From positions 992,001-1,056,000 of the forward strand of contig NC_063435.1 of NCBI RefSeq assembly GCF_020379485.1: a stretch of 64,000 nt of DNA. The letters run 5' to 3'. This DNA is from Brassica napus (lineage: Eukaryota; Streptophyta; Magnoliopsida; Brassicales; Brassicaceae). Position 1 is the stretch's first letter, and the number at the start of each line of letters is the position of its first letter. The translations under genes and the position numbers were made by a program. Below are positions 12,474 to 24,350 of this stretch, piece by piece. A model generated the notes under the pieces. The model had not been told where the DNA came from. It did no database searches and worked only from the letters and a program-made list of their open reading frames with translations.

Positions 12474-14752
12474 ATGGGAAACTGTTGTTCTCAAGGACGG
12501 GACTCAGCCGATAACGCAGATGGATACACACAAGACAAGGGCATTACCGCTTCAACTGCTGAACCTTCCGTACCACAATCCAAACACGCCCCTCCTTCTC
12601 CTCCTCCCGCAACAAAGCAAGGCCCTATAGGACCTGTCTTAGGTCGACCTATGGAAGATGTAAAATCTTCATATTCTTTAGGGAAAGAGCTAGGGAGAGG
12701 ACAGTTTGGTGTCACGCACCTCTGCACGCAGAAGGCAACAGGTCAGCAGTTCGCTTGCAAGACCATTGCCAAAAGGAAGCTTGTGAACAAAGAAGACATT
12801 GAGGATGTAAGAAGGGAAGTGCAGATAATGCATCACATGACCGGTCAGCCAAACATTGTTGAGCTTAAAGGAGCTTATGAGGATAAACATTCTGTGCATT
12901 TGGTCATGGAGCTTTGCGCTGGTGGAGAGTTGTTCGATAGGATTATTGCTAAAGGACATTACTCTGAGAGAGCAGCTGCTTCTTTGTTGAGAACCATTGT
13001 TCAGATTATCCATACTTGCCATTCCATGGGGGTTATTCACAGGGATTTGAAGCCTGAGAACTTTCTGTTGCTCAGCAAAGATGAGAACGCTCCTCTCAAG
13101 GCCACTGACTTTGGTTTGTCTGTTTTTTACAAGCCAGGAGATGTTTTTAAGGATATTGTGGGTAGTGCTTATTACATTGCACCAGAGGTTTTGAAAAGGA
13201 AGTATGGACCAGAAGCTGATATTTGGAGTATTGGTGTTATGTTGTATATCCTCTTATGTGGTGTTCCACCTTTCTGGGCTGGTAAACATAATCTGTCTAT
13301 CTAAAAACAAATATTATAAAGATATCTAGATAGACCCGCGGGTTCAAAATTTGGGTAGTTCGGTTCAACCAAAATCTCGTTGAATTCAACCTAAAAAGTT
13401 TGGTTCAGTATTTGGATAGTTCGGTTTTCAATTTTTTTACCAAAACTAACCAAAATTTTTGGTTTCGATTATATTTTGGTTAAAGATTCGGTTAAATTTA
13501 GGTAATTTTGGTTTGTTCGGTTACTTTGGTTTGAAATTTCTCTGACTTAAATTCAAAATTTGCTTAACAATTCTTCTTTTTCACACCCGAATTACCGAAC
13601 CGAAAACCATTTTTTTTATTCGGTTCGGTTCAGCGAGTGTGGTTTAGATAACAACCGCAGGCCTATATCCAGATATGATTTTTATAATATATATATTCAT
13701 GTGTTGTGATTATCTGATGATCATAGAATCGGAGAATGGAATATTCAACGCCATCCTAAAGGGACATGTTGATTTCTCAAGTGATCCATGGCCATCACTC
13801 TCACCTCAGGCGAAGGATCTTGTTAAGAAGATGCTCAACTCTGATCCCAAGCAAAGACTAACTGCTGCTCAAGTTCTCAGTAAGCATATACAAAACACAC
13901 AACCAAAAAAAACCCAAAGCATAACAATCTCTCTCCATGCCAATTAATGTTTGTTTTTTTAGACCATCCATGGATCAAGGAGGATGGAGAAGCACCAGAT
14001 GTTCCTCTTGACAACGCGGTGATGTCAAGGCTCAAGCAATTCAAAGCAATGAACAATTTCAAGAAAGTTGCATTGCGGGTGATAGCAGGTTGCTTATCAG
14101 AGGAAGAGATCATGGGGTTGAAGGAGATGTTTAAAGGCATGGACACTGATAGCAGTGGAACAATTACACTCGAGGAGCTAAGACAAGGACTCGCTAAGCA
14201 AGGTACAAGGTTGTCAGAATACGAAGTCCAACAGTTAATGGAAGCTGTAAGTCCTTTAAATGCTAACAACAATTTTTAGCTTTTGTCATATGCTGAGCAA
14301 CTTAAGGAAGGAGACTCACCATTTCTGTTTTTTGGTTTGATTCTACAGGCTGATGCTGACGGTAATGGAACAATAGACTATGGTGAGTTTATTGCAGCTA
14401 CAATGCATATTAACAGACTTGACAGAGAAGAACATCTCTACTCAGCCTTCCAACACTTTGACAAAGACAACAGTGGGTATATCACAATGGAAGAGCTGGA
14501 GCAAGCTCTTAGGGAGTTTGGCATGAATGATGGCAGAGACATTAAAGAGATAATCTCCGAGGTTGATGGAGACAATGTAAGAAACAACAGCCTCCCTTCA
14601 AATTGAAACCATCATCTAAAAATCTCATTATTAATATAACCAAATTTCTGATGTAGGATGGTCGGATAAACTATGATGAGTTTGTGACAATGATGAGAAA
14701 AGGAAACCCTGATCCTATCCCAAAGAAGCGACGTGAGCTTTCATTTAAATGA
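12474..14752 (+). CDS. CPK17: Calcium-dependent protein kinase 17
   Basis: Five coding exons: 12474-13281, 13727-13879, 13963-14246, 14349-14576 and 14657-14752, giving 522 aa. MGNCCSQG is an N-myristoylation signal (Gly2) with Cys4/Cys5 as likely palmitoylation sites, so plasma-membrane anchoring is expected. Kinase elements are all present: Gly loop GRGQFGV 74-80, Lys96 in [12 protein letters not shown] from His189, DFG 212-214 and APE 236-238. An autoinhibitory junction follows ([20 protein letters not shown]). Four intact EF loops start at 381 ([12 protein letters not shown]), 417 ([12 protein letters not shown]), 453 ([12 protein letters not shown]) and 488 ([12 protein letters not shown]). 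In Arabidopsis CPK17 and its paralogue CPK34 control pollen-tube tip growth; gene order favours CPK17. A small transposon enlarges intron 1. Confidence 0.95.
13333..13664. mobile_element. 332-bp transposon in CPK17 intron 1
   Basis: Lies in an intron otherwise about 100 bp long. It is flanked by ATATCTAGATA (13322-13332) and ATATCCAGATA (13665-13675), an 11-bp direct repeat with one mismatch. Ends are partly inverted (GACCCGCGGGTTC on the left; the right end reads AGGCCTGCGGTTG on the other strand). The interior is degenerate GGTTCGG/AACCGAAC sequence. The target length suggests a Mutator-like non-autonomous element; family assignment is inference. Confidence 0.55.
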
Positions 14753-15437
14753 CCAGAGTAGAGGAAGAGAGAAGATAGAAAGAGAGCAGAACATGATTAT
14801 GAGAAACTCATGCTAATCATTGAACTGGAGGAGATCTAGAAGGGAGGAGAAGGCTCAAGAAGTTTAAAAAAAAAAATCATCAAGTGAGAATTTGATTGTA
14901 TGTACATTTTCTCTTCTAGTTGTTTACTACTTAAAGTGACATGGGTTTCTCAATGTACTTAAAACTTCTCTTGTATGTGTTAGTGATATTTGTTCTTACT
15001 TAATTACTGGCAAAAACGCTTGAAAACATACAAAGCTAAACACAACATCAACAATGGCAATGTTCACATTCTAGTATCTAGGCTAATCATCTTAATAGAA
15101 TATCCAGATGTAATCAGGCAATGATTATCAATTAGACCACAGAGATGGATGTTACAGGAAGTTCAATGCACTGTCGTCAAAATGGAGTGAGAAGGAAGAT
15201 TCTTAACTAGAGGCAATTCAACAGGAGTTATCACTGAGTAGGTAAGCTTCCTCAAGCTCATACATATCAAAAAAGGTTGGATGCGGCTATTAATTAGTAG
15301 TAGTACCCTCACGGCTCTGAGACGTAAGCTGTTCTAATTGCAATCCATCTCCTTTTCTAACCTCAGCGTTCCTAATGGATTTTCATTATTATTTATATAT
15401 ATAAATTCCAAGGTTTTTAATGTGATTTTATTTGTTC
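14753..15437. other. CPK17 3' flank
   Basis: Holds the CPK17 3' UTR (purine-rich, then T-rich) and unassigned sequence. Nothing coding is recognised before the glycosyltransferase-like fragment. Confidence 0.4.
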
Positions 15438-15690
15438 AAGGTGACGAATGGATGGTACAAGAAGCTGGGAGAAAGAATATGGACGCCTTGGTTCCTTAAT
15501 GCATAGCATTGTTTCCCTCAGCAAAGAAGAATCAAGGTTTAGATTTTATTCATCTAGTGAAAGAGGTAGTGGAGGGAAAGGGGAGGATGGTTAAGACTGT
15601 AGAGACAGTGAGTATTGCAGAGAACACCAATGCCAACCAGTCGTTGGGAGATGGTAAACCAATGTACAATTACTTCATCAAAGTCGAGTA
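15438..15690 (+). pseudogene. Glycosyltransferase-like gene fragment, copy A
   Basis: After a possible acceptor at about 15440 the frame reads VTNGWYKKLGERIWTPWFLN then a stop. A shifted frame continues LDFIHLVKEVVEGKGRMV and ends KPMYNYFIKVE. The second part is near identical to a fragment at 22170-22255. It looks like the remnant of a larger gene broken by stops and deletions. Gene order in Arabidopsis suggests an At5g12260-type glycosyltransferase-like gene, which I cannot verify without a search. Confidence 0.45.
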
Positions 15691-17522
15691 AGTCTGCACG
15701 TAGTTACGAAGCTTGAGTTTGTTGTTTTTTTTTTATGACACAATTAAAACACCAAACTGAAATAATAATTGAACCCCACGGGTGTCGTCCACAACCAAAC
15801 AGAATCTCGTTGAAAGAGAGAGGTTACCAGATTTACACTGAAACCTGTCGTTATAAAATGATTATGCTAGGACGATCTGCCAACTATAATACTCTTTATT
15901 CTTAAGTATGATTGATAGTCATATGGATATGGATGAGGGTATTCACGTCACGTGTGTTCAAATTATGCAAGGTCCACCAGAGGACGTTGATACTAATTTT
16001 GGATCATTAAACTAATTCTAAGAAAATTTACTGGTTCGTACGTACCCTATGAACTTATATTTCCAATTCATTATTATGTTTATAGAACATGTATAACTTT
16101 GTGGATAATGGACATGCATGAATCACGACGGAACGTCACCCCCACACTCTCCTGAATTATGCTAAAATTGGCTCAGTATGATTTATCTATTCAGATATCA
16201 CCGAGTGTCTCCACTCAAAGTCAGACTCGTAGTACTATGTTGAACCACCTTTAGTTTATTTGTATTGTTCATTTCGTCACCCAAATTTTATAAATTAGTT
16301 ATTTCTTTTTTTTTTTGTCGACTATAAATTAGTTATTTCTAACGAATGATTGTTTCAGTTTCATTAATAAAAATCTGATATCCAGATACTTTCGACTCCC
16401 TATGCAAAGCGGTCGATATTAGAACATTATTATGTTCAAGAAAAAATAATGGAAGATTCAAAAATAGTTCTAAAAAGTGTCTAAGAAGTGCATAAATTAA
16501 TTAAAAAAGGAAAAAAAAGTGTAAGAGTTTCTCATCTGAAACTATGTTTTTTTTTTTTTTTGAAAAACTCAGATCTTCACATATGTTAAATTGTCTGTAA
16601 CTGATATTTTTATTAATCCCCTTAAATCTATTAGTGAAACGTTCAGAAAAAAAAAATCTATTTCTGAGATATTTAATGGATTTTTCACACATGCTAATGG
16701 TCTTACCAACTATAAACGTCCACTGCTGGCTTTCTGTTTAAATACTCGGCTTCTCATAAACATCATGAATATTTAGTCTAGTCTTTGACCACGATTTACC
16801 TTATATAGTAAGTAAATGGATTATTTTTCCCATTGTGAAATCTTCTGAAACCAAAGATGAACTGGTATCATTATCAACCCTCGAGAGACACGAAAATGGA
16901 CCCTTGTTGTGCATGTGACACTTCAGCTTTTTCCCATGCCACAAATGCATATAACAAAACAACTCATTGACCAGAACACAGTGCTTCCACTACGTATCAC
17001 ACCCAAAATCGGCCACTCCGCCACCAGAATGGTATTGACGATCTTTCCATAATTGCGTCTTCTTCTTCTTTTTGGTCAGCTTTATGATGACTGCCAATAT
17101 TTACCTAGCTCATCAGTCAAAATCCTAAACAAAAAATGATAAAAATGTAGTTGAACAAATGTTTCAAAAAAAAAATTAGTTGAACAAATTGATTATGCTA
17201 AAGGATTCTTTACTTTCTCAAAGGTTTGCGTTAAAATAACATTATAAGTAAGGATAGAATTATAAAATCATACAAATAACTCTACTTATTATGTCATAGA
17301 TAAAGATTAACTAACAGAGAGAGAGGTTATGAGTCTTGATTTGATTTAAGCATTTAACCAAATCCTTGTGAAGCAATAGTTTTATTTACATCATGCATGG
17401 GGTCTTTTAGAAAAGCCCTTATTTAAAAAGGTAATTTTAACGTGAACCTTCTAAAAAGTAAACAATAACAAAGAGAGACTTTGAGTCTTGATCTGATTTA
17501 AACCCTTTTATAGACCACATCC
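15691..17522. other. Noncoding flank of unit A
   Basis: Downstream side of dioxygenase copy A. Blocks at about 15690-16260 recur in unit B at about 22795-23360, for example the sequences around ACAATTAAAACACCAAACTG and CTCAAAGTCAGACTCGTAGT. No gene is seen. Confidence 0.5.
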
Positions 17523-20004
17523 TTACAATTTAACCGACTCAATGGTCGCCTTTCCATCATGGGGTCTTTCAAAAAAAGTCTTCAAGTAGTCCGAGTACAC
17601 AACCTTTCTATACCGAGCCATCTCATTGTTTTCTAACACCTCTGGTAACGGCTGGATAACCGAATCACGAATTGGTTCGCAGAAAACCGGAATAGAAACC
17701 CGGCTACAAGATTTATTGACCAGCACACAATGCTCCACGCTCCTATACCCATCATTGCTCATTATCTGTAACACGTCTCCAATATTAACTACAATTGCTC
17801 CAGGAATTGGAGGGACATGAATCCATTTATCCCCGTCCTCGGTGGCTCGAGCGTAGAGGCTGCTCAAGACACCGTCCTCTTGTAGGAGGAGAGTGAGGGT
17901 GTTGATGTCTGAGTGGCGACCAGTTCCTATTGCGAGGCTTGGCTCTGGACATTCTGGATAGTAGTTGAAATTCATTCTCATTGTTCCCATTAGTGTTTGT
18001 TGACTAGACTCGTTGATGGTTGAGTTTAGATTGTTGATGAGTATATTTAAGATCTTATTGGCGATTGGTTTCATCCTCTTGAAATGGTCTGTCACTTGTT
18101 CCCTATACAAAATTAAGAAACCATCTTACAATAGTTTACATATAACCATGGTCGAATTTTAAATTTTATGAGAAACATAAACATTTTTAGGTCAATTTAG
18201 TAAAAAAAAAAACTTTTAGGAATCTATATTTATATTTTTTTTTGCTAAACAGATATATTTATAATTTTTAAAACTTGGAAATCAACACAAATATTTTATC
18301 CGGTTGTACCTAGAACCGGCTGTGCATATAACTATTTTTAAGTTGTTATTATATTACAAAGATATATTGAAATTTTAACTATTTAGGTGATGATTGTTTA
18401 GTAGTTTTTGGTTTTAGTTTTTAGTTTTTAGTTTTTGGATTTTAGTTTTTAGATTTTAGATTTTGGTTTTTGATTTTCAGTTTTTGTTTTTAATTTTTCA
18501 GCTTTTGGTTTTAGTTTTTAGATTTTGATTTTAGTTTTTGGTTTCGCAGTATTTTTTAGTTTTTCAAAAAATAATTATATATTACTTTAAAATAATACAG
18601 CAAAATATCAATTAAAAATATTTAGAAGTTACCATAAAAATTTATCAAAATATCATGATTTTATTTAAAAATAAAATACAGTAACATGTTTCTAGTTATT
18701 ATATTATTATAAAAAAATATACTATAATAAAATGTAAATCATAAAATAGATATAAGTTGCAAAAATTAAAATATTTTAAAATAATAAACTACTTAGAAAT
18801 TTTCGTATATAAATTATATTTTATTTTAAAACTTGAATGACAATTGTTTCATGATATAAATGATTAGTTTTATGTGTAATCTTGAGTGGATGAAAAATGA
18901 TATCTGGAAAAATTAATAATTATTAAAATATTTAAAATTATATATTTTCACAATTAAAATGATTCGCAATTTATCATGTTTAAAAAAATTAACATATTTT
19001 ACTAAAAATATAAATAATAAATAATAAATTTTTTTATGACTAATACACAATATTTATAAACTAAAAATACATTTTTACTTTGTGTTTAAAAAAAATACAT
19101 TTATTCTAGAGCATATACATTTAATCAATGTTGATAAATGTTATATTAATATTATCAAAAAGCTAAAAAAAAATATAAGAAGTTACGTGCTCTTCTACAA
19201 AAACTAGAAAAATATGGATTTTGGTTTTTCACTTAAAAGTTGATACATCATGTAAAAACTGGTTTCCCTAGTTTATAGGAAAACTCTTTTCCTAAAATCT
19301 TGATTGGCTGTAGAAAGAGTTTTTGTTTCCCATAATTTTAGGGAATCAGCTTTTTAGAAATCTTGATTGGCTAAGAAAATGGTTTTTGAAAAACAAAAAC
19401 CAAAAACCATTCTAAAAACTAAAAACAATCAACACCTTAGTTTTACTTAACCTAAACTGATAAAACCAAACCGTAAACCGAACTGTTGTTGGTTACAGAT
19501 GAACTGTACTTACTTGCAGACAGGAGGCCACGCCGCGTCGAAGCCATGTTGTTGAGGAAGAAACTCAAACTTGATATAGTCTCTCCACTCCAACACACTC
19601 TCTTTGTAAGGACTAAAGCTAGTGGTCAGCCACGCCGTCTCCGACACCGAACTTCCTTTCCAGTACCTACTTCGCTCCTCCACTGGAAACTGGTAGAACC
19701 CACGGGCCGCCGCAACTAAAGCCTTCAACTCCACCGGAGCTATCCCGTGGTTGACTATCTGAAACAACCCGAGCTTAGCCGCTGCATCGCAGATCTCGCT
19801 AGCCACTTGCGGGTCATTCCAGTTGGAAACGTCGATGACAGGAATTTGTGAGGATGACGAGAGGATTTTGTCGGAAGTGAGGCGTTTTTGAGGAGGTTGA
19901 ATGTATGGAGAAGGAAGTGTGGTTAGTTTTAGAGAGTCAACGAGCCCTTTAACTCCGTTTCGTTGGTTCACCACGAACTCTCTCACGTCAGTGGTTGAAG
20001 TCAT
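17523..20004 (-). CDS. 2-oxoglutarate/Fe(II) dioxygenase, F6'H-like, copy A
   Basis: Two coding exons, 19514-20004 and 17523-18102, give 356 aa, a normal length for the DOXC class. The N-terminal non-haem dioxygenase domain (PVIDVSNWNDPQVASEICDA) spans about 60-165. The C-terminal 2OG-Fe(II) domain has NYYPECPEP at 210-218, iron ligands His227, Asp229 (GRHSDINTLTLLLQED) and His288 (SVEHC), and the 2-oxoglutarate pair Arg298/Ser300 (RVSIPVF). All catalytic residues are intact, so it is probably functional. The closest family is the feruloyl-CoA 6'-hydroxylase group of coumarin synthesis; the position fits At5g12270. The substrate cannot be read from sequence. The single intron is 1.4 kb because a transposon sits in it. 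About 88% identical to copy B by eye. Confidence 0.9.
18386..19436. mobile_element. 1,051-bp PIF/Harbinger-like non-autonomous element
   Basis: Starts GGTGATGATTGTTT and ends AAACAATCAACACC, a 14-bp terminal inverted repeat with one mismatch. It is flanked by TTA on both sides (18383-18385 and 19437-19439), the target typical of PIF/Harbinger or Tourist elements. Inverted similarity extends inward as TTTTTGGTTTTTAG versus CTAAAAACCAAAAA-type sequence. No transposase is seen. The intron of copy B has a plausible empty site (TAACTATTTTA), so insertion postdates the duplication. Confidence 0.75.
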
Positions 20005-20048
20005 GGCTAAGATAGCTAGTAAATGAAAATACTTAATATGTATACTTT

Positions 20049-20056
20049 CTTTTATA
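20049..20056 (-). promoter_or_regulatory. TATA box of dioxygenase copy A
   Basis: TATAAAAG on the minus strand, 45-52 bases before the ATG, in a block (TGTATAAAAGAAAG) conserved at the same place in copy B. This implies a very short leader. Confidence 0.55.
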
Positions 20057-20249
20057 CATGAAATTGATCTAAAAGATCGACATGAATTCGTTCACCTAAA
20101 ACTTACTCAGATTGGCAATAGAAAAATATGTCCAAAAACAAAATGTCATGTTGGCCTACCACATCACCTAACGCTGTCAATGTCATTTTCCGTTCCAAAT
20201 TGGGTTAAACTCAAACCACTCACAAACGCACAAGGTCCACTGTCTTGAT

Positions 20250-20455
20250 AGAACACCTCCAAAAGCATTCTATCCATTGAAATTCTAAATATAAATATGT
20301 ATATGTATATATTGTATATGTATATATAGTTGTGGGATCCACTAGATTTTACACTATTTAGTGAACCCTACAACTACATACACATATACAATATACACAT
20401 ACACATATTCATATTTAGAATTCCAATAGATAGAACTCTCTATTGGAAGTACTCT
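20250..20455. mobile_element. MITE hairpin of about 206 bp
   Basis: The two halves are long inverted repeats around a short loop near 20338-20365: AATTCTAAATATAAATATGT on the left pairs with ATATTCATATTTAGAATT on the right. Outer ends are GAACACCTCC and GGAAGTACTC. Unit B has CCACTGTCTTGAT at the matching place but no hairpin, so it inserted in unit A only. No target duplication is certain. Confidence 0.65.
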
Positions 20456-20667
20456 TAGATAACTCTAGCTACAGACCACAAACTCAGACATCCGCATCTA
20501 GAAGTTGTCAAAAGAATCTTTCATCAAAGATATTAATACTATAATGGAAAATCTCGTGCCAAAATCTCTCATGGATCTCTCGTGATTTTTAAAGACTCTC
20601 CTACTATAATATTAATATATATAGTAAGAAATTCTATTTGAAAAACTCCTGTAATGATGATCTCTTA

Positions 20668-21205
20668 AGAGCACTTTCAACACAGGTTCTTAAGAAAGGT
20701 TTTTTTTTTTTAAAATCCAAAAAATAAATTAAAAAGAAAAAACATAATAGTAACCGGTTTTTAAAAGATAATTTTTAGAATTGGTAAAAACCTCTAACGT
20801 GTTCGTTTTTTATTAGCTCTTCTTGTGTATCTCTCTTTCTCTCGTCTCTTTTTCTCTTTGTCGTCTCTTTCTCTCTTTTGTATTTGTATGGTAAATCAAT
20901 TCTTGTACACATGTCCCAAACCTTAATTCTCTCTTCTTCGTCATGTTTGATTTCGTGGGTATCATTTCAATTTAGGGATTTTGATGTTCTGATTTGGGAA
21001 TTTAGGTTTCTTCAAATTTAGAAATCAATCTAAGAAAAAAAGATATTCACACATCTAATCTTTCTTCAGAACCCATGAGTGGTTTTATACCATTAGACAT
21101 AACAAAATATTATAACTCTAAAAATTTTTTTATTTACAAAATTTTAAAAAATTATAATAAAATAATGATAAGTATTTATTAGAGGTTTTTACCATTGGAG
21201 ACGGT
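20668..21205. repeat. Possible MITE-like element
   Basis: Left end AGAGCACTTTCAACAC; the right end read on the other strand is GGACCGTCTCCAATGG. Both resemble Brassica MITE termini. AAAACCTCTAA-type sequence recurs inverted near 20786 and 21180. No clear target duplication; boundaries are approximate. Confidence 0.35.
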
Positions 21206-21353
21206 CCAACTCTCTAGTTTCTACCGACCCCAGCTACAGCGAAATGACAACATTATTGGGTTACTAGCACCAGGCCCGTCTCATTCATTTAGAAGGCCTG
21301 CTGCATGTTCAAGAACAATATAAAACAATTTGAAAAAATGAGTCAATGACCAT

Positions 21354-21619
21354 AAGCTAAACGTTTAATGGGATCAGAGTGAAAAACTTACAAATCCCAC
21401 TCGCCGCTTGTTCTTGCAGGTTTCACAACAACCCGGTACAAACATCAAGGCTATATATTAGTAAACCAAATATATTTTCTGCATCCTTATCCTGTAACAG
21501 CATCAAGAAACAATCAGAAACTTTTTACAGGATTTCTTCAAAAATTCACTCGTAAAATATTAATGATTAAAAATGATGGTGGACATCATACACGTCCTTG
21601 TTCAATGTATATGACTTTC
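21354..21619 (-). pseudogene. Truncated DGS1 fragment (exon 13 and part of exon 12)
   Basis: Near copy of 27717-27983. Read on the minus strand it contains the start of the cut-off exon 12 (ending CAAGGACGT before the donor), the intron, and all of exon 13 (DKDAENVFGLLIY...). The last exon and everything upstream of exon 12 are missing, and point changes have accumulated. It cannot encode a protein. It marks the right end of duplication unit A. Confidence 0.8.
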
Positions 21620-21689
21620 TGAATAGAAGTACCATCAGTTCTGGTTTTCTGAAACTCCAACCCTTGAGGAAACTTAAGTAGTATGATTA

Positions 21690-22345
21690 CTGTTTCAGTG
21701 AAGTTGATCCTGGTAGAGTTGTGAGGAACTTGAATGAACTTGGCCTTCTGTGCAGAGAGAGAAAACTATAGTTCTGGTCAGTCTATTTGATGCAGACGAG
21801 ATGTTTATCAGGAATTTACTCTGCCATTTCGAGAAGCTTTAATACTCGTAACTATATTTGTATAGGCTCTGCCTCTGAGTTGTTATATGATCTTTCGAGA
21901 AGAGGACAATCATGTGATTGATGCGGACATGTTTATAAAAAGCAAGACTTCGTATTCAGACTCGGTCAAGGAGGCTATGGGTAATGCCTATGTTGTTAAG
22001 AAATGTTTAGAGCTTGGATACAGCACATGGTTGTTTAAAAGTAATGCACTTTTGGTGGATGAAGGTCTACTCCATGACAGAATCAGATCAGGATATGGCT
22101 TCTATGAAAGCTCTGGAGTTTTGATTGTTCAGTCTTCATTGGTCACTCAGAAGCTATGAAGCAATGAGCTTATTCATCTAGTGAAAGAGGTAGTGAAGGG
22201 AAAGGGGAAGATAGTTAAGACTGTAGAGACAATGAGTATTGAAAATCGTTGGGAGATGGCAAACCGGCCGGTGGTGTATTGGTCACATGAGGTTGGTTCT
22301 AATATCATTTGGACAAAGCTTGAACTTGTGGCTCATTGATGATGA
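21690..22345 (+). pseudogene. Glycosyltransferase-like gene fragment, copy B
   Basis: Longer remnant of the gene seen in unit A. After a TTTCAG acceptor at about 21697 the frame reads EVDPGRVVRNLNELGLLCRE and reaches a stop. An open stretch at 21887-22159 contains DADMFIKSKTSYSDSVKEAM and NAYVVKKCLELGYSTWLF, then stops at TGA. The frame resumes as NELIHLVKEVVKGKGKIV and RPVVYWSHEVGSNIIWTKLE. Several stops and a frame break make it a pseudogene. Family assignment rests on memory of At5g12260/At5g60700-type proteins and is tentative. Confidence 0.5.
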
Positions 22346-24350
22346 TCTATCTTGCAAGGCTGTGGTTTGTCATAACTCATTACGTTAGAAAAAGAGAAAG
22401 AAGAGTTATTGGCATTTTCTGGTGATGGCATGGCAATGATACACACGGAGCTTTGTGAGGGATTGAGTTATTTATTTTTATTTAGGTTCATGCAGTTGTA
22501 TGTATACCTGATAAGAGATGCGAGACTGATCATTATTGTATAGATTCTAAAAGCAACACAAGCAATGGAACTCGTTTTTGATCAATAGGAAGAATATACA
22601 GTTTGTTTATTAGACCAATCTAAACGCATTGTCGAATGAAACTAGCATCATAATGTTTATTAAGCATGAGAGTCACTTCGCTACTGGTCCTAAAAAGTTC
22701 CAAAAAGACGAGTAGTTTTGATATACCTTGTTCATTTTGGAAAAACTGCAAGGGACAAAAATACAATGTACAGTATCACCTTTTCCAGGTGTACAATTAC
22801 TTCATCAAAGTCAAGTAAGTCTGCACACAATTCGAAGCTTGAGTTTGTTGTTGTTTTTTACACAATTAAAACACCAAACTGAAGTAAATAATTGAACCTA
22901 CGGGTCCACAACTAAACAAAATCTCGATGAAAGAAAAAGGTTACCAGATCCCAATCCAGATCACACTAACCTGTCGTTTTAAAAAAAAGATTATGCAAGG
23001 ACGATCTGCCACTAAAATATTCTTCACTTTTTCTTTCTTCTTTCAAGTATGATTGATAGTCATGGGTGAGGGTATCCACGTCACGTGTGTTCAATTATGC
23101 AAGGTCCACCTGAAGATGTTAATACTATTTTTAAATTTTGTATCATTAAACTAATTGTAAGAAAATTATAGTTCGTACCCTATGAACTTATATTTCTAAT
23201 TCATTATTATGTTTATAGAATATATAACTTTGTGGGCGATGGACATGCATGAATCACGACGGAGAGTCTCCCACACTCTCCTGAATTATGCTATATGATA
23301 TATCTATTCAGATATCACCGTGGCTCTCCACTCAAAGTCAGACTCGTAGTACCATGTTGAACAACCTTTAATTTTTTTTTTATTATGTTAAGGAATAAAA
23401 ACACATTTCTAAAAGATGCCAGAGGAGTGAAAAGGGCAAAAATTTAGTCTAGGTTAGGCTTCGCATCTTACCAACTATCAACCTCCACACTTGGCTTCCT
23501 GTTTGATCATTGTAGACGTCATAGATATTGGTTGCATGGTTGTACTCAAGAGGTAAGCAAGATTTGAGAATGTGTTAAAATATTCTCCTCTAGGTTTAAA
23601 TCTCTTTAAAAACAAAATCACAGTTATACGAGTAGTCTGAACTTGGGATGCGACTCATATAATTTACATAATATTCCAGTAACTGGAAATCTAATTATCA
23701 TGCATTAGTCGGAAAACATTCAAAAATTAGGTTATGCAGTTTTACTCGGGTTTACATACAGTTCTGTAATCCTTCGAAAAATGATCACTTTCTAGCACTA
23801 CTTGAGTTTATAGCGAAATTAATTGGATCAGCCGATATAGTATATAAAAAGACGTCATGAATATTAGTCTAGTTTATAACCATAGTCTACCATAAATAAA
23901 ATGTAAAATGTTTATTTTCTATGATGAAATGTTCTGAAACTGAAGATGAATTAGTATTATCAACCCTAGATAGAAAAGTTGGACCCATCTTGTTCTTGTG
24001 CATGTGACATTTCAGCTTTTTCCCATGGCATAAATGCATATGACTGAACAAATCATTGACCATGCCACCACACTGCAGTGCCAGTACAGTGCTACCAATA
24101 TGTATCACGCCCAAACTCGACCACTCCGCCACCAAAATGGTAATGACAATTTTAAACCTTTAATCAAATCGTTATTATTTAATCGACTCAATAGTTTTCT
24201 TAACATCATGGGGTTTTCCAACAAAGCCCTTCATGTCCTTATTTTAAATGTTATTTTAACGAGAACCTTTGAAAAGGTAAACAACAATAATAAAAAGAAA
24301 GATAGATTCTGAGTCTTGATCTGATTTAAACCCTTTTATAAACCACATCC
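22346..24350. other. Noncoding flank of unit B
   Basis: Downstream side of dioxygenase copy B. The block at about 22795-23360 matches unit A at 15670-16260; the block at 23960-24140 matches 16880-17050. About 22260-22790 has no counterpart in unit A and ends in TTTTCCAG before the shared sequence. It could be an intron lost from A or an insertion in B. No gene is seen. Confidence 0.5.

Noticed and set aside
18395..18560. TTTTAG-rich tract resembling interstitial telomere repeat
   Set aside because: Units are TTTTTAG or TTTTGG variants, not the plant TTTAGGG repeat, and they belong to the inverted-repeat element.
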